64,000 nucleotides of DNA from Sedimentibacter hydroxybenzoicus DSM 7310 (GTDB lineage Bacteria > Bacillota > Clostridia > Tissierellales > Sedimentibacteraceae). Of this stretch, positions 53,993 through 63,833 are shown piece after piece. Below the pieces are notes generated by a model, which did not search any database, was not told where the DNA came from, and saw only the letters and a program-made list of their open reading frames with translations. Every line of letters begins with the position of its first letter. The first letter of the stretch is position 1. The stretch lies in contig NZ_JACBNQ010000014.1 of NCBI RefSeq assembly GCF_013403245.1, positions 27,772 through 91,771 on the forward strand. The letters run 5' to 3'. Made by a program: the position numbers and the translations under genes.

Positions 53993-54874
53993 CTATTTAA
54001 TAACTATGTCAGCTTCATTTTTTAAGCTATCCAGCATTTCATTATATTTTAAATAAGTATAATACTGTGAAAGTGTGTCTCTTTCTGTTTCTATTGTTTT
54101 TTCTTCATCAGTTTTTTTATCAGTTAATTGTATAACGTGATATCCGAATTCAGATTCAACAGGTTGGCTTATATCACCTATTTCCATACTGAATGCAGCA
54201 TCTGAAAACGGCTTAACCATTCTGATACGTGAAAAATAACCTAAATCTCCTCCTGTTGCCGCACTGCCGTCTATAGACACTTCCTTTGCAACATCTTCAA
54301 ATTTTTCGCCTTCATTTATTCTTTCTATTACAGCTTTTGCTTCATCTTCAGTATTTACTAAAATGTGGCTTGCTCTGACTTCTTCCTGCATTTTGTACTC
54401 ATCAAATATAGCCTGAAGGTTTTCGTCTGTAGGATTATTGAATTTATCCATTTCTATAGTCAGATAATGATTTATATAAAATTCCTTTTCTATTTCACCT
54501 CGTAAAAATTCCTCTGTTAATCCATTGTCTTTAAGAAATTTCTGATAATCTTCTTCCGAATTATTTAATGCTTTAAAATTTTGCATTTCATCATTTATTT
54601 GTTCTTCTGTAACTGAAATTCCGCTTTTTTGTGCTGCCTCGACCATTAATATATCCATTATTAATTTATCCAGCATTTCTTCCTTTGTAACTGCAGGATT
54701 CATTTTTATATAAAATTCATAATTCATATCCAATTCTTCCTGTGTTATTGGCTTGCCATTTACTGTTGCAACAACACCGTCTTCAGTTATCTCCTGAGGC
54801 TTATCGCATCCCGTAAAGGCTAACACCAATGTGAAACAAATCGTCAAAGCTAGTAATTTTTTTAATTTACTCAT
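53993..54874 (-). CDS. prsA: PrsA/SurA-type peptidyl-prolyl isomerase lipoprotein
   Basis: A 293-residue extracytoplasmic foldase. A lipoprotein signal ends at Cys23 (AFTGC). A SurA-N-like helical domain (about 40-170) precedes a parvulin domain, with VRASHILVNTEDEA near 175 and GGDLGYFSRIRMVKPF near 215. The start at 54874 has GGAGG upstream and overlaps the mfd stop by 8 bases. The gene should aid folding of secreted proteins. Confidence 0.9.
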   Translation of the reverse strand: MSKLKKLLALTICFTLVLAFTGCDKPQEITEDGVVATVNGKPITQEELDMNYEFYIKMNPAVTKEEMLDKLIMDILMVEAAQKSGISVTEEQINDEMQNFKALNNSEEDYQKFLKDNGLTEEFLRGEIEKEFYINHYLTIEMDKFNNPTDENLQAIFDEYKMQEEVRASHILVNTEDEAKAVIERINEGEKFEDVAKEVSIDGSAATGGDLGYFSRIRMVKPFSDAAFSMEIGDISQPVESEFGYHVIQLTDKKTDEEKTIETERDTLSQYYTYLKYNEMLDSLKNEADIVIK

Positions 54875-57800
54875 TTTTTCCTCCATGACAGGATATTAAA
54901 TCCTGATTATAATTATTTAATATTTCTAAGAATTTTTCAAGCTCCTCAAGAATCTTTATCTGCTTCATCTGTTCTGAAGAATCCGAGGAATCTAATTTAT
55001 ATTTAACAACAGGATCCTTCGATACGTCAAACTTTATTTTTTTATTGAAGTTTTCAATAAAAAAACCTATCATATCCTGATTTAAATCACCATTTGAACA
55101 AAACTCAAAATTTACTGTGCCGTTTATCTGTGTAATAGATTTAATTCTAAGCTTCTTACTTAATGATTTTATATAAGAAATTTTAAGAAGATTATCAACC
55201 TGCTTAGGAGGATTACCAAAACGGTCAATTATTTCTTCTGTTATATCATATATATCATCCTTACTTGATGTGGCAGCAATCTTTTTGTATATTTCAATTT
55301 TTTGCTCTTCATTTTCAATATATGTTACGGGGATGTACCCATCAACATTTAAATCCACTGAAGTTTCAATATCCTCATCTTCGACTATATTACCCTGAAG
55401 CTCCCTTACTGCCCTATCCAGGAATTTAACGTACAGGTCGTATCCTATGGCAAGCATATGTCCGTGTTGTTCTGCACCTAATATGTTTCCGCATCCTCTT
55501 ATTTCCAGGTCTCTCATAGCTATCTTAAAACCGGACCCGAATTCCGTAAATTCCTTTATCGCCTTTAATCTTTTATCTGCAACCTCAGAAAGCATTTTAT
55601 CCTTTTCATAAGTGAGATAAGCAAAGGACACTCTGTTTGACCTGCCAATCCTTCCTCTGAGCTGATAAAGCTGTGAAAGTCCCAAGTAATCGGCATTATC
55701 AATTATCAAGGTATTAACATTTGGTATATCCATCCCCGTTTCAATTATGGTTGTGCATACCAATATGTCATATTCTTTTCTTACAAATTCAAGCATTATA
55801 TTTTCCAGATGTCTTTCACTCATTTGCCCGTGAGCAACTGCAATCCTTGCGTCAGGCACCAGCTTTTGAAGCTTGGCCGCAGTGCTGTCTATATCAATTA
55901 CCCTGTTGTGAACATAGTATATTTGTCCTCCTCTGGACATTTCCTTTTCGATGGCATCCTTCAAAATTCCTTCATTGTACTCTAACACATAGGTTTGAAC
56001 AGGCAGCCTGTCACCTGGCGGCTCTGATATAACACTCATATCTCTTACACCTATCATGGACATATGAAGCGTTCTTGGAATCGGTGTTGCAGAAAGAGTT
56101 AATACATCAATATTTGACTTAAGCTGTTTTATCAGCTCCTTGTGCTTAACTCCAAATCTTTGTTCTTCATCTATAATCAAAAGGCCTAAATCCTTAAATT
56201 TTAAATCCTTTGATAAAAGCTTATGGGTTCCCACCACAATATCAACAAGACCCTTATTTAAATCATTGATTACCTTTGCCTGCTGATAAGGTGTTCTGAA
56301 CCTTGAAAGCATTTCTATCTTGACAGGGTAACCTCTGAATCTGTCCACTAAATTCGTATAATGCTGCTGTGCCAGAATAGTAGTAGGAACAAGTATGGCA
56401 ACCTGCTTCGAATCCATAACCGCTTTAAATGCAGCCCTCATTGCAACCTCGGTCTTACCGAAGCCAACGTCTCCGCACAGCAATCTGTCCATGCAGATGG
56501 ATTTTTCCATATCCTTTTTTATTTCCTTTATGCAGCGAAGCTGATCATCCGTTTCCTGGAATGGAAATTTATATTCAAATTCTTTTTGCCACTCGGTATC
56601 TGACGCATAAGCATATCCTTTAACTATTTTTCTTTGGGCATATAATTTTACAAGTTCTGCCGCCATATTTTCTATGGCGTGCTTTGTGCGCTCCTTGGTT
56701 TTAACCCAATCAGCGCTTCCCATTTTATTAAGCTTAGGCTTTTCGGAATCTGAGCCGATATATTTCTGAATGAGCGACATCTGGTCAACAGGAACATAAA
56801 GCTTATCCTCACCCTTATATTTAATGCAAAGATAATCTTTCTTAATGTTTTGAACATTTATTTTCTCTATTCCTACGTACTGACCAATACCGTGGTGCTC
56901 ATGTACTACATAGTCGCCAACCTTTAAATCTGTAAATATTTCAATTTTAGAGCCCTTGCGTTTTTTACTTTTATGAGGTTTTTTAACGGCTGTACCGAAT
57001 ACCTCGTTTTCTGTGAGTACTATTATTTTATTTTCATAATACTCAAAACCTTTTTTAAGATTTCCCGGAACTATTATCACTTGTCCGCTTTCAGCCGCGA
57101 TATTGGGGCTTTTAGACAAAGTTGTTACACATTCATAATCATTTAATATATTGTGAAGCTTTGTACATGCTTCATAGCTTGAAAGTATGATGGCAATTTT
57201 GTTTCCTTTATATTTTAAACGGTTTAAATCCTTCGACAGATCTTCCATCTTTCCATAATAGGAGGCAGGCTCTTTAAACAATAAAGAAACCGTATCATCC
57301 GTTTCAAAGATTTTATCCTTGCCATTTATCGATATAAAGGTTTTTGCCGATATTTCTTTAATTAATTCTTGTTCCTTTATATAGACACTTTCCTGCTGTG
57401 TAAATATTTCGCCTCTTTCAAAAAGTTCGCCGAATTTCAACCGAAAGCTTTCTGATATGTTATTTAGCTCCTCAAAAATTCTTTCCGGTTCATCTAATAT
57501 AAGTATGAAATCATCAAAATAATCAAGGACATTGTCAAATTCATCCTTAATGAAGGGTACTAATAAATCCGAATTTTCTATGCTTAAACCGGAACTTAGC
57601 CTGTCATTGTAACTGTTATACAATGCTTTTAATTTTTTTTCTGTGTCTTTGAGATTTTTTAAATTGCCGATTTTTTTTAATCTGCTTTGATAATCATTTT
57701 CTAAGCCATGTAAAGCCTTTTGTATATCTTCCTTCTCAAATAATATGTCCCTGCATGGAATTATTTTCGTAGACGTTAAATTTTTAATTGAACGCTGTGT

Positions 57801-58424
57801 CTTAATATCAACCGCTCTTAGAGAGTCAATTTCATCATCAAAAAACTCTATTCTGACAGGATTAGCTTCAGAGGGAGAAAATATGTCTACAATTCCGCCT
57901 CTTACTGAAAACTGTCCCACACCCTCTATCGCATCTACTCTTTCATAGCCCAATTTAACAAAGTTGCTTTTAAGTCCTTCTAAATTGTAACTTTTTCCGT
58001 ATTTTAATTCTATTATAGATTCCTTAAATCTATCTTTAGCTGTTACTCTGGTTATAATTGAATTAATCGATGCCGTTACAATGCTTTTCTTAGAATTAAT
58101 AATGTTGTATAAAACCTCGGACCTTTTGTAATCTACATCCTTGCTTAAAGCATCAACATTATACAATATAAATTCCTTTGGCTGCAATCTTCTTACATCT
58201 TCTGTATAAGCCTTTATATCCTGCTCATATTTTCGTGACTTTGCTTCACTGTTAGTGATAAGAAGTATCTTGTCGGTTGCAGCATCTAATAAATTGCACA
58301 CCAAATACGCCATGCTTTCATCATTTACACCGACTACAAGCTGGCGTTTATTTCGCTTATGATTTTCAATTATTCTGTTGCACTTGTCAGTTTTTTGGAA
58401 CTGCTCAAACAAAATTCTGCCCAT
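54867..58424 (-). CDS. mfd: Transcription-repair coupling factor Mfd
   Basis: An 1185-residue ATPase that removes RNA polymerase stalled at lesions and recruits UvrA. In order: UvrB-like N-terminal modules, the CarD-like RNA polymerase-interaction domain (KVGDYVVHEHHGIGQYVGIE near 500), RecG-like helicase with Walker A LCGDVGFGKTEV near 640 and DEEQRFGVKHKE near 745, and a C-terminal TRCF domain. The DEEQ box is the family's. Length is normal. Confidence 0.97.
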   Translation of the reverse strand: MGRILFEQFQKTDKCNRIIENHKRNKRQLVVGVNDESMAYLVCNLLDAATDKILLITNSEAKSRKYEQDIKAYTEDVRRLQPKEFILYNVDALSKDVDYKRSEVLYNIINSKKSIVTASINSIITRVTAKDRFKESIIELKYGKSYNLEGLKSNFVKLGYERVDAIEGVGQFSVRGGIVDIFSPSEANPVRIEFFDDEIDSLRAVDIKTQRSIKNLTSTKIIPCRDILFEKEDIQKALHGLENDYQSRLKKIGNLKNLKDTEKKLKALYNSYNDRLSSGLSIENSDLLVPFIKDEFDNVLDYFDDFILILDEPERIFEELNNISESFRLKFGELFERGEIFTQQESVYIKEQELIKEISAKTFISINGKDKIFETDDTVSLLFKEPASYYGKMEDLSKDLNRLKYKGNKIAIILSSYEACTKLHNILNDYECVTTLSKSPNIAAESGQVIIVPGNLKKGFEYYENKIIVLTENEVFGTAVKKPHKSKKRKGSKIEIFTDLKVGDYVVHEHHGIGQYVGIEKINVQNIKKDYLCIKYKGEDKLYVPVDQMSLIQKYIGSDSEKPKLNKMGSADWVKTKERTKHAIENMAAELVKLYAQRKIVKGYAYASDTEWQKEFEYKFPFQETDDQLRCIKEIKKDMEKSICMDRLLCGDVGFGKTEVAMRAAFKAVMDSKQVAILVPTTILAQQHYTNLVDRFRGYPVKIEMLSRFRTPYQQAKVINDLNKGLVDIVVGTHKLLSKDLKFKDLGLLIIDEEQRFGVKHKELIKQLKSNIDVLTLSATPIPRTLHMSMIGVRDMSVISEPPGDRLPVQTYVLEYNEGILKDAIEKEMSRGGQIYYVHNRVIDIDSTAAKLQKLVPDARIAVAHGQMSERHLENIMLEFVRKEYDILVCTTIIETGMDIPNVNTLIIDNADYLGLSQLYQLRGRIGRSNRVSFAYLTYEKDKMLSEVADKRLKAIKEFTEFGSGFKIAMRDLEIRGCGNILGAEQHGHMLAIGYDLYVKFLDRAVRELQGNIVEDEDIETSVDLNVDGYIPVTYIENEEQKIEIYKKIAATSSKDDIYDITEEIIDRFGNPPKQVDNLLKISYIKSLSKKLRIKSITQINGTVNFEFCSNGDLNQDMIGFFIENFNKKIKFDVSKDPVVKYKLDSSDSSEQMKQIKILEELEKFLEILNNYNQDLISCHGGKNE

Positions 58425-58437
58425 TTTTACCTTCTGT

Positions 58438-58500
58438 GAGATTCTTCAGACAAGCCCTCAGGATGACGGTGTGTCATCCTGAACGTAGTGAAGGATCTTC
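58438..58500. repeat. Dispersed palindromic repeat, copy 2
   Basis: CTCAGGATGAC/GTCATCCTGA and AGATTCTTC/GAAGGATCT pair as nested stems in the gap between pth and mfd. Same family as 8267-8357. Confidence 0.65.
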
Positions 58501-58501
58501 T

Positions 58502-59074
58502 TTATTGTTCTCCTATTGCTCTTACGTTATATTTCTGCATTGCACTGTCTACATCATTCTCAATAATCTCTATGGCAGCTTCTCCCGCCCTCTTAACTAT
58601 TGGAAGGATTATATCCTTATCCGCCTGACTGAACCTTTGAAGTACATAATCTGCCAGGTCCATATCAGGATTTCTTCCAATTCCTATTCTTATACGCGGA
58701 AAATTGTTACCTACATGCTGAGTGATAGATTTCATGCCGTTATGAGTTCCAGGGCTGCCGTTTGCCCTTATCCTGAGTGTTCCTACCGGAATATCTATAT
58801 CATCATAAACAACAATTAAATTTTCAACGGGTATTTTATAAAATTTTATTATTTCATCAATGGCTGTTCCGCTTCTGTTCATATAGGTTACAGGCTTCAT
58901 AAGCATAATTTTTTCTCCGTTTATGGTCATTTCGCCATAAACGGAGTTAAATTTCAATTTATTTAAGCTTACATTATATTTTTCTGCCAGACAATCTATG
59001 GTTTCAAAACCCACATTGTGCCTCGTACCTGTATACTCTTTACCCGGATTGCCAAGTCCTGCAATTATATACAT
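58502..59074 (-). CDS. pth: Peptidyl-tRNA hydrolase
   Basis: A 190-residue enzyme that recycles tRNA from peptidyl-tRNA. It has IAGLGNPGKEYTGTRHNVGF at the N-terminus with the catalytic His in that stretch, KPVTYMNRSG near 60 and YDDIDIPVG near 90, then GTHNGMKSI near 110. Located 12 bases after glmU. Confidence 0.97.
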   Translation of the reverse strand: MYIIAGLGNPGKEYTGTRHNVGFETIDCLAEKYNVSLNKLKFNSVYGEMTINGEKIMLMKPVTYMNRSGTAIDEIIKFYKIPVENLIVVYDDIDIPVGTLRIRANGSPGTHNGMKSITQHVGNNFPRIRIGIGRNPDMDLADYVLQRFSQADKDIILPIVKRAGEAAIEIIENDVDSAMQKYNVRAIGEQ

Positions 59075-59085
59075 ACTTACCTCTG

Positions 59086-60456
59086 TTAATATCTATTTTT
59101 ACCTAAGCCCTTTTTATTTACCTGACGTGCACGGGCTATAGCCAAATCTCCTTCTTCAACATCCTCTGTAATAGTGGAGCCGCATGCAACATAGCCGCCC
59201 TGTTGAACATTTACCGGTGCCACCAGATTGGAATTGCTTCCGATAAAGGCGCCGTCGCCTACAACAGTTTTATGCTTTTTCTTTCCGTCATAATTTACAA
59301 ACACTACTCCGCACCCAATATTAACATCTTTTCCCACTTCAGCATCTCCTATGTAGCTTAAATGAGAAGATTTGGAGTTATCACCTATTGTTGACTTCTT
59401 AACCTCTACAAAATCTCCTATTTTGACATTTTTCCCTAAGGCTGTTCCGGGTCTTAAATATGCAAAAGGTCCCACGGTTGTATTGTCTCCGATCGATGAC
59501 TCTATAACCTTGGAGCTTTCTATGCTTACATTGTTACAGACCTTGGAGTTGATTATGCGTGCATTCGGTCCGATTGTACAGCAGCAGCCTACTACGGTAC
59601 CTTCCTGCAAATACGTTCCCGGGTAAACAATTGTATCTCTTCCTATTATTACCGAATCATCTATATATGTATTTTCAGGGTCAATTATTGTAACTCCCGA
59701 AAGCATATGCTTATCGTTTATTCTTTGCTGCATTAATTTCGTTACTTCCGCAAGCTGGACTCTGTCATTAACTGCCTTAATATCAGTTTCATCTCCCAAT
59801 ATCCAGCCGCCTATCTTATAATTATCATTATTTAATACCTTAATTGTATCCGTCAGATAGTATTCACCTTGTGAATTGTCAGTATCTATATTTTCAAGAG
59901 CATATTTAAGCATTCTTCCTTTAAAGCAATAGATGCCGGCATTTATTTCAATAATCTTTTTTATTTCCTCCGATGCATCCTTTTCTTCAACTATATCTCT
60001 TATTGTTGAATCCTCATTTCTGATAATTCTTCCGTATCCTTTCGGATTTTCAAAATATGAGGTCATAACAGAAGCATCATAATTATTTTCAAGATGACTA
60101 TTTATAAATGACGATAATGTTTCCTTCCTGATAAGAGGACCATCCGCACAAAGAATTAATACGGTATCTTCATCATCGATGTGCTCTTTAGCTACCATTA
60201 CCGCAAATCCCGTTCCGTAAGGTGCTCCTTGTCCTATAGGTTGTTCAACAGTTACCACACCCATATCCTTTATATTATGTCCAACTTTTTCTTTTCCATG
60301 TCCCAATACAACAACATTTTTTTCTATACCTGATTCTTTAGCCGCTTCTATTATATACTTTATCATTTCTTTTCCGCAAACCTTATGTAATGTTTTAGGA
60401 ATATCCGATTTCATTCTCGTGCCTTCACCGGCTGCCAGAATAATTGACATATTCAT
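59086..60456 (-). CDS. glmU: Bifunctional UDP-N-acetylglucosamine pyrophosphorylase GlmU
   Basis: A 456-residue enzyme: an N-terminal uridylyltransferase (ILAAGEGTRMKSD) and a C-terminal left-handed beta-helix acetyltransferase with hexapeptide repeats (SIGDNTTVGPFAYLRPGTALGKNVKIGDFVEVK). It makes UDP-GlcNAc for cell wall. The start at 60456 has AAGGAG seven bases upstream. Unlike Bacillus, no prs gene lies between glmU and pth. Confidence 0.96.
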   Translation of the reverse strand: MNMSIILAAGEGTRMKSDIPKTLHKVCGKEMIKYIIEAAKESGIEKNVVVLGHGKEKVGHNIKDMGVVTVEQPIGQGAPYGTGFAVMVAKEHIDDEDTVLILCADGPLIRKETLSSFINSHLENNYDASVMTSYFENPKGYGRIIRNEDSTIRDIVEEKDASEEIKKIIEINAGIYCFKGRMLKYALENIDTDNSQGEYYLTDTIKVLNNDNYKIGGWILGDETDIKAVNDRVQLAEVTKLMQQRINDKHMLSGVTIIDPENTYIDDSVIIGRDTIVYPGTYLQEGTVVGCCCTIGPNARIINSKVCNNVSIESSKVIESSIGDNTTVGPFAYLRPGTALGKNVKIGDFVEVKKSTIGDNSKSSHLSYIGDAEVGKDVNIGCGVVFVNYDGKKKHKTVVGDGAFIGSNSNLVAPVNVQQGGYVACGSTITEDVEEGDLAIARARQVNKKGLGKNRY

Positions 60457-60510
60457 AATATTTCTCCTTGTATTAAAATTAAATACCAACTTTTATACTG
60501 ATAATTATAC

Positions 60511-60528
60511 TTTACTATTCATAGTAAA
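60511..60528. promoter_or_regulatory. Palindrome in the glmU promoter region
   Basis: TTTACTAT-TC-ATAGTAAA is an eight-base inverted repeat with a two-base gap, near a minus-strand TATAAT at about 60500. A further imperfect repeat, AATTGCT...AGCAGCAATT, lies at about 60545-60575. Operator function is a guess. Confidence 0.35.
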
Positions 60529-60669
60529 AGCTATCGATTTATGTAATTGCTAAGTAATCATAAATAGCAGCAATTTTATCATCAATTTGTAATACTTTAA
60601 AAGTATAATACATAAACTGTATTAAGTCAAAAAAGTTTTTACATTTTTTGTGGAAACACATAAACAGTA

Positions 60670-60781
60670 GAATGCAAAAAAATCTGTTTACTCGCTATCG
60701 CTCGCACAGATCTGGCATTCCTTGTATTTGACCTACCGCCATCTGTGCCGCGCTGTCGCTTGCACATATGGGGTTAGGGCA
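60670..60781. repeat. Two-hairpin intergenic element, copy 2
   Basis: Hairpin A pairs GAATGC (60670) with GCATTC and ATCTGT with ACAGAT; hairpin B pairs GACCTA..CCAT..TGTGC with GCACA..ATGG..TAGG around a CGCTGTCGCTTG loop. Loops match copy 1 at 12072-12181 whereas paired bases change on both sides. It abuts the poly-T end of the spoVG terminator. Confidence 0.75.
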
Positions 60782-60782
60782 T

Positions 60783-60807
60783 AAAAAAGGGTCTTATAAA
60801 AAGACCC
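60783..60807 (-). terminator. Terminator of spoVG
   Basis: GGGTCTT, short loop, AAGACCC; U-run of six on the minus strand. Confidence 0.85.
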
Positions 60808-60842
60808 AGAAACTGTTGATTTAACAATCATCAGTCATGGCG

Positions 60843-61133
60843 CTACAGAAGAGCGGCTTCTTCAGTTTCCCCTTCTTCTAGGCGCTTTTCTTCGTAAGCC
60901 CTAAATACAGCTTCTGCAACAATTTGTCTTGTTTCAGAATTAATCGGATGAGCTATGTCCTTAAATTCACCATCCGGCATCTTTCTGCTTGGCATAGCTA
61001 TAAACAATCCATCCTGCCCTTCAATAATTTTAATGTCATGAACCACAAAACAATCATCAAAGGTAACGGAAACGATTGCCTTCATCTTACCCTCAGAATT
61101 AATTTTTCGTACTCGAACGTCCGAAATCTTCAT
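60843..61133 (-). CDS. spoVG: Septation/stage V sporulation regulator SpoVG
   Basis: A 96-residue nucleic-acid-binding protein. It contains [12 protein letters not shown], the core [11 protein letters not shown] near 35-45 and [22 protein letters not shown] near 49-70. The start at 61133 has AAGGTGG upstream. Expressed separately with its own terminator. Confidence 0.96.
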   Translation of the reverse strand: MKISDVRVRKINSEGKMKAIVSVTFDDCFVVHDIKIIEGQDGLFIAMPSRKMPDGEFKDIAHPINSETRQIVAEAVFRAYEEKRLEEGETEEAALL

Positions 61134-61239
61134 GTTGTCACCACCTTCCCCCAAAGTTTATGTCCATTTAGTACATTATACTATACTTATTCACAAATTG
61201 CAAAATATCATTTTCATTTTTTGGCAAAAAAGTATGAAA

Positions 61240-62061
61240 TTATTTTAACAATTTATTATTTGGCTTAATTTCAATTAATCCTTCCTTATCATTTATTCCA
61301 TCCATGACTAATAACGACAAATAATTGTCCACCAACTTCTTCTCCGGCACCTTTGTCTCTATTACTACCGCAGTTCCTACCACCTCTGCATTAAACTCCC
61401 TCATCATGTCAGCCATACCCTTACAGGTACCTCCGCCCTTCATAAAATCATCTATTATCAAAACCCTTGAGTTTTCTTTAAGCGATCTCCTCGATAAGGA
61501 CATAGTTTGAATATTATTTGACGATCCCGAAACATAATTGATGCTCACCGTTGCACCTTCCGTTACCTTATTGTTTCTCCTTATTACCGCAACAGGAACA
61601 TTCAGCTTCTGTCCGGTCAGAATAGCCACAGGAATACCCTTCGTTTCAACAGTTATGATACAGTCAATTTTCGTATCTGAAAATTCGGATGATATAACAC
61701 TTGCAATGTTTGTTACAATACCGGGATTGTTAAATATATCTGTAAGATAAATAAAACCACCGGGTAAAATCCTGTTTTTATGCGAAAATAACTGACAAAG
61801 CTCCATAAGGATTTTATTTTTTTCGTCCATGTTCATAACCGGTATAAATACGGCACCTCCGGCAGCACCTGAAATAGTTTCTATTCTTCCGTAATTTAAT
61901 TCGGATACCAATTCCCTTACAATCGATACATCCTCACTTATGGTAGACTTAGCTGCATTAAATATTTCCGAAAAATAGTTGTAAGAAAATACATAGTTTG
62001 GTTTTTCGGCAAATATTTTCATAAGCGCCCCGATTCTTTGATTCCTTTTATATTTCTTCAT
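61240..62061 (-). CDS. purR: Purine operon repressor PurR (Bacillus type)
   Basis: A 273-residue repressor with an N-terminal winged helix and a phosphoribosyltransferase-fold sensor binding PRPP (VLIIDDFMKGGGT near 195-207, with GATVSINYVSGSS near 165). It should bind paired PurBoxes; a matching pair lies upstream of purL in this window. It sits next to spoVG, as in Bacillus subtilis. Confidence 0.94.
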   Translation of the reverse strand: MKKYKRNQRIGALMKIFAEKPNYVFSYNYFSEIFNAAKSTISEDVSIVRELVSELNYGRIETISGAAGGAVFIPVMNMDEKNKILMELCQLFSHKNRILPGGFIYLTDIFNNPGIVTNIASVISSEFSDTKIDCIITVETKGIPVAILTGQKLNVPVAVIRRNNKVTEGATVSINYVSGSSNNIQTMSLSRRSLKENSRVLIIDDFMKGGGTCKGMADMMREFNAEVVGTAVVIETKVPEKKLVDNYLSLLVMDGINDKEGLIEIKPNNKLLK

Positions 62062-62100
62062 AATAACCCCACACGAATATTTTTTTTAATTATATAGCAA

Positions 62101-63003
62101 TTATTCGCTTTTTACAATAGGGTTTTTAATTTTTTTAAGCAGCCAGTCATATCCTATTTCCGCTATTAAAACAGCTATAAATATTACAACAAAACCAACA
62201 ATCGTCATAACGGAGTACTTTTCATGCAGGAACAACACTCCAAAAACACTTCCTACGATTGCTTCAAGGCTCAATATTATCGCAGCGTGAGTTGTTGACG
62301 TGTATTTTTGTCCGAAGGTCTGCATCAAAAAGCAAAGCATTGTAGCAACCAGGCTCAGATACATAATACTTAACGCACCCTTTGCATTATAGACAATGGG
62401 TTGATTTTCTATTAACATCATTATTAAAAATATCACAGTACATGTGACCATTTGTATCGTCGCAATTACAGCCGGGTCCTTATCAGATGCAAAAATACCC
62501 GTGGAAACCACTTGCCAGGCAAAGCAAATCGCACTTATAAAGGTTAAGAAGTCCCATAAATTAAATTTTCCGAAATTCTCAAAATCCACAGTTAATAATA
62601 TTATTCCCACAAACATTAACCCTGCCGCAATAAGATTGTTCTTCCCCGGCTTTATCTTTGTAACCATATAATAGAAAAACGGAACCATAACCACATTTGT
62701 ACCCGTCAGGAATGCAGAGTTGCCCGCTGAGGTTCCCGTTAATCCGATAGTCTGAAAAATATAACCCACCGCCAGAAAGAAGCCCATTATAAAACCGGCC
62801 TTAACGTCTGTCTTGGTAGCATTTTTCATTTTTTTGTGAAACAATATAAGTGAAACCAATATTGCAAATATAAATCTTAAAAATAAAACCTGGTACGTGG
62901 TGTACACTTCCAATGCCATCTTCGTTACGGTAAAACCCGTACCCCAAAAAAACGCCACAAAAAACAGCATCAAGTCAGCTTGTTTAGATGTCAATTCCTT
63001 CAT
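62101..63003 (-). CDS. EamA-family (DMT) transporter
   Basis: A 300-residue ten-helix drug/metabolite transporter with two EamA repeats, at about 8-140 and 150-285, recognised by AFFWGTGFTVTKMAL near 17 and ILSLEAIVGSVFGVLFLHEKY near 245. Positive loops follow the expected topology. The exported compound is unknown. Sixteen bases separate it from the racemase gene upstream, so the two are probably cotranscribed and may handle a related amino acid. Confidence 0.88.
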   Translation of the reverse strand: MKELTSKQADLMLFFVAFFWGTGFTVTKMALEVYTTYQVLFLRFIFAILVSLILFHKKMKNATKTDVKAGFIMGFFLAVGYIFQTIGLTGTSAGNSAFLTGTNVVMVPFFYYMVTKIKPGKNNLIAAGLMFVGIILLTVDFENFGKFNLWDFLTFISAICFAWQVVSTGIFASDKDPAVIATIQMVTCTVIFLIMMLIENQPIVYNAKGALSIMYLSLVATMLCFLMQTFGQKYTSTTHAAIILSLEAIVGSVFGVLFLHEKYSVMTIVGFVVIFIAVLIAEIGYDWLLKKIKNPIVKSE

Positions 63004-63018
63004 TTTTCCTCCCGGTCA

Positions 63019-63714
63019 TCAATTTAATTTTCCGCCTGCATAGATTATGGAGCTTTCGGTTATAACCTCCATAGGATTGATATACGGTCCTTCTATTTTA
63101 TATAAATATTGTGCTGATGATAATTCGGTGCATCCCAGCAGAAATGCTTGTGCGCCCATATCCTTTAATTCATTTACACATTCAAAGAATAAATCTGTAC
63201 CTTCCTCATAATTTCCGCTTTTTATTACGTCATATATAAATTTCATAATTTTTTCCTGTGTTTTTTCTGGAATCACTGTCTTTATACCTATATCATTATA
63301 ATAATTTTCGTATATTTTGGATTTTATCGTCCCGTCGGTTGCCATTAATCCCACAACCGTATCCTTTCCATATTTGTTGAAGGTATGTTTTACTGTTTCT
63401 TCTACCATATTAATGAAAGAAATATTTACGCTTTCTTTTATTTTGTCTATAAAAAAATGTGCGGTATTGCACGGCATTATCAGAAAGTCAGCACCTGCTT
63501 GCTCCAATCTTTGAGCGGATTTAATCAACTCTATGGTTGGATCATCACCTCCGCCCAATATTGCCTTCGTTCTGTCAGGTATATTAGTATTACTGTCTAT
63601 TATAACATGTATGTGATCCTGATCCCTTTGAGCTTTCGTTCTTTTTACTATTCTTGAATATAAATCAACCGTGGCAAGAGGGCCCATACCTCCGATTATT
63701 CCTATTGTTTTCAT
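63019..63714 (-). CDS. Aspartate/glutamate racemase family protein
   Basis: A 231-residue PLP-independent racemase. The N-terminal TIGIIGGMGPLATVDLY and catalytic cysteines in IMPCNTAHFF near 80-88 and FLLGCTELS near 192-200 are intact. Aspartate is the usual substrate, though some relatives act on others. The ATG at 63714 has GAGGTG upstream; a TTG at 63726 would overlap it. Confidence 0.85.
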   Translation of the reverse strand: MKTIGIIGGMGPLATVDLYSRIVKRTKAQRDQDHIHVIIDSNTNIPDRTKAILGGGDDPTIELIKSAQRLEQAGADFLIMPCNTAHFFIDKIKESVNISFINMVEETVKHTFNKYGKDTVVGLMATDGTIKSKIYENYYNDIGIKTVIPEKTQEKIMKFIYDVIKSGNYEEGTDLFFECVNELKDMGAQAFLLGCTELSSAQYLYKIEGPYINPMEVITESSIIYAGGKLN

Positions 63715-63754
63715 CACGCACCTCAAAATTTATAAAATTATTAACAATTGTTGT

Positions 63755-63763
63755 ATTATACCA
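63755..63763 (-). promoter_or_regulatory. Extended -10 promoter of the racemase gene
   Basis: TGGTATAAT on the minus strand, about 40 bases before the start codon. No good -35 box. Confidence 0.45.
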
Positions 63764-63772
63764 TATGCAAGT

Positions 63773-63807
63773 ACAAAAAAACAAGCATCCACTAAAACTG
63801 AATGCTT
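63773..63807 (-). terminator. Terminator of the ABC transporter gene
   Basis: AAGCAT/ATGCTT stem followed on the minus strand by a U7 run. Confidence 0.65.
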
Positions 63808-63833
63808 CGCTACTCTCGCTTATCAAATGCCTG

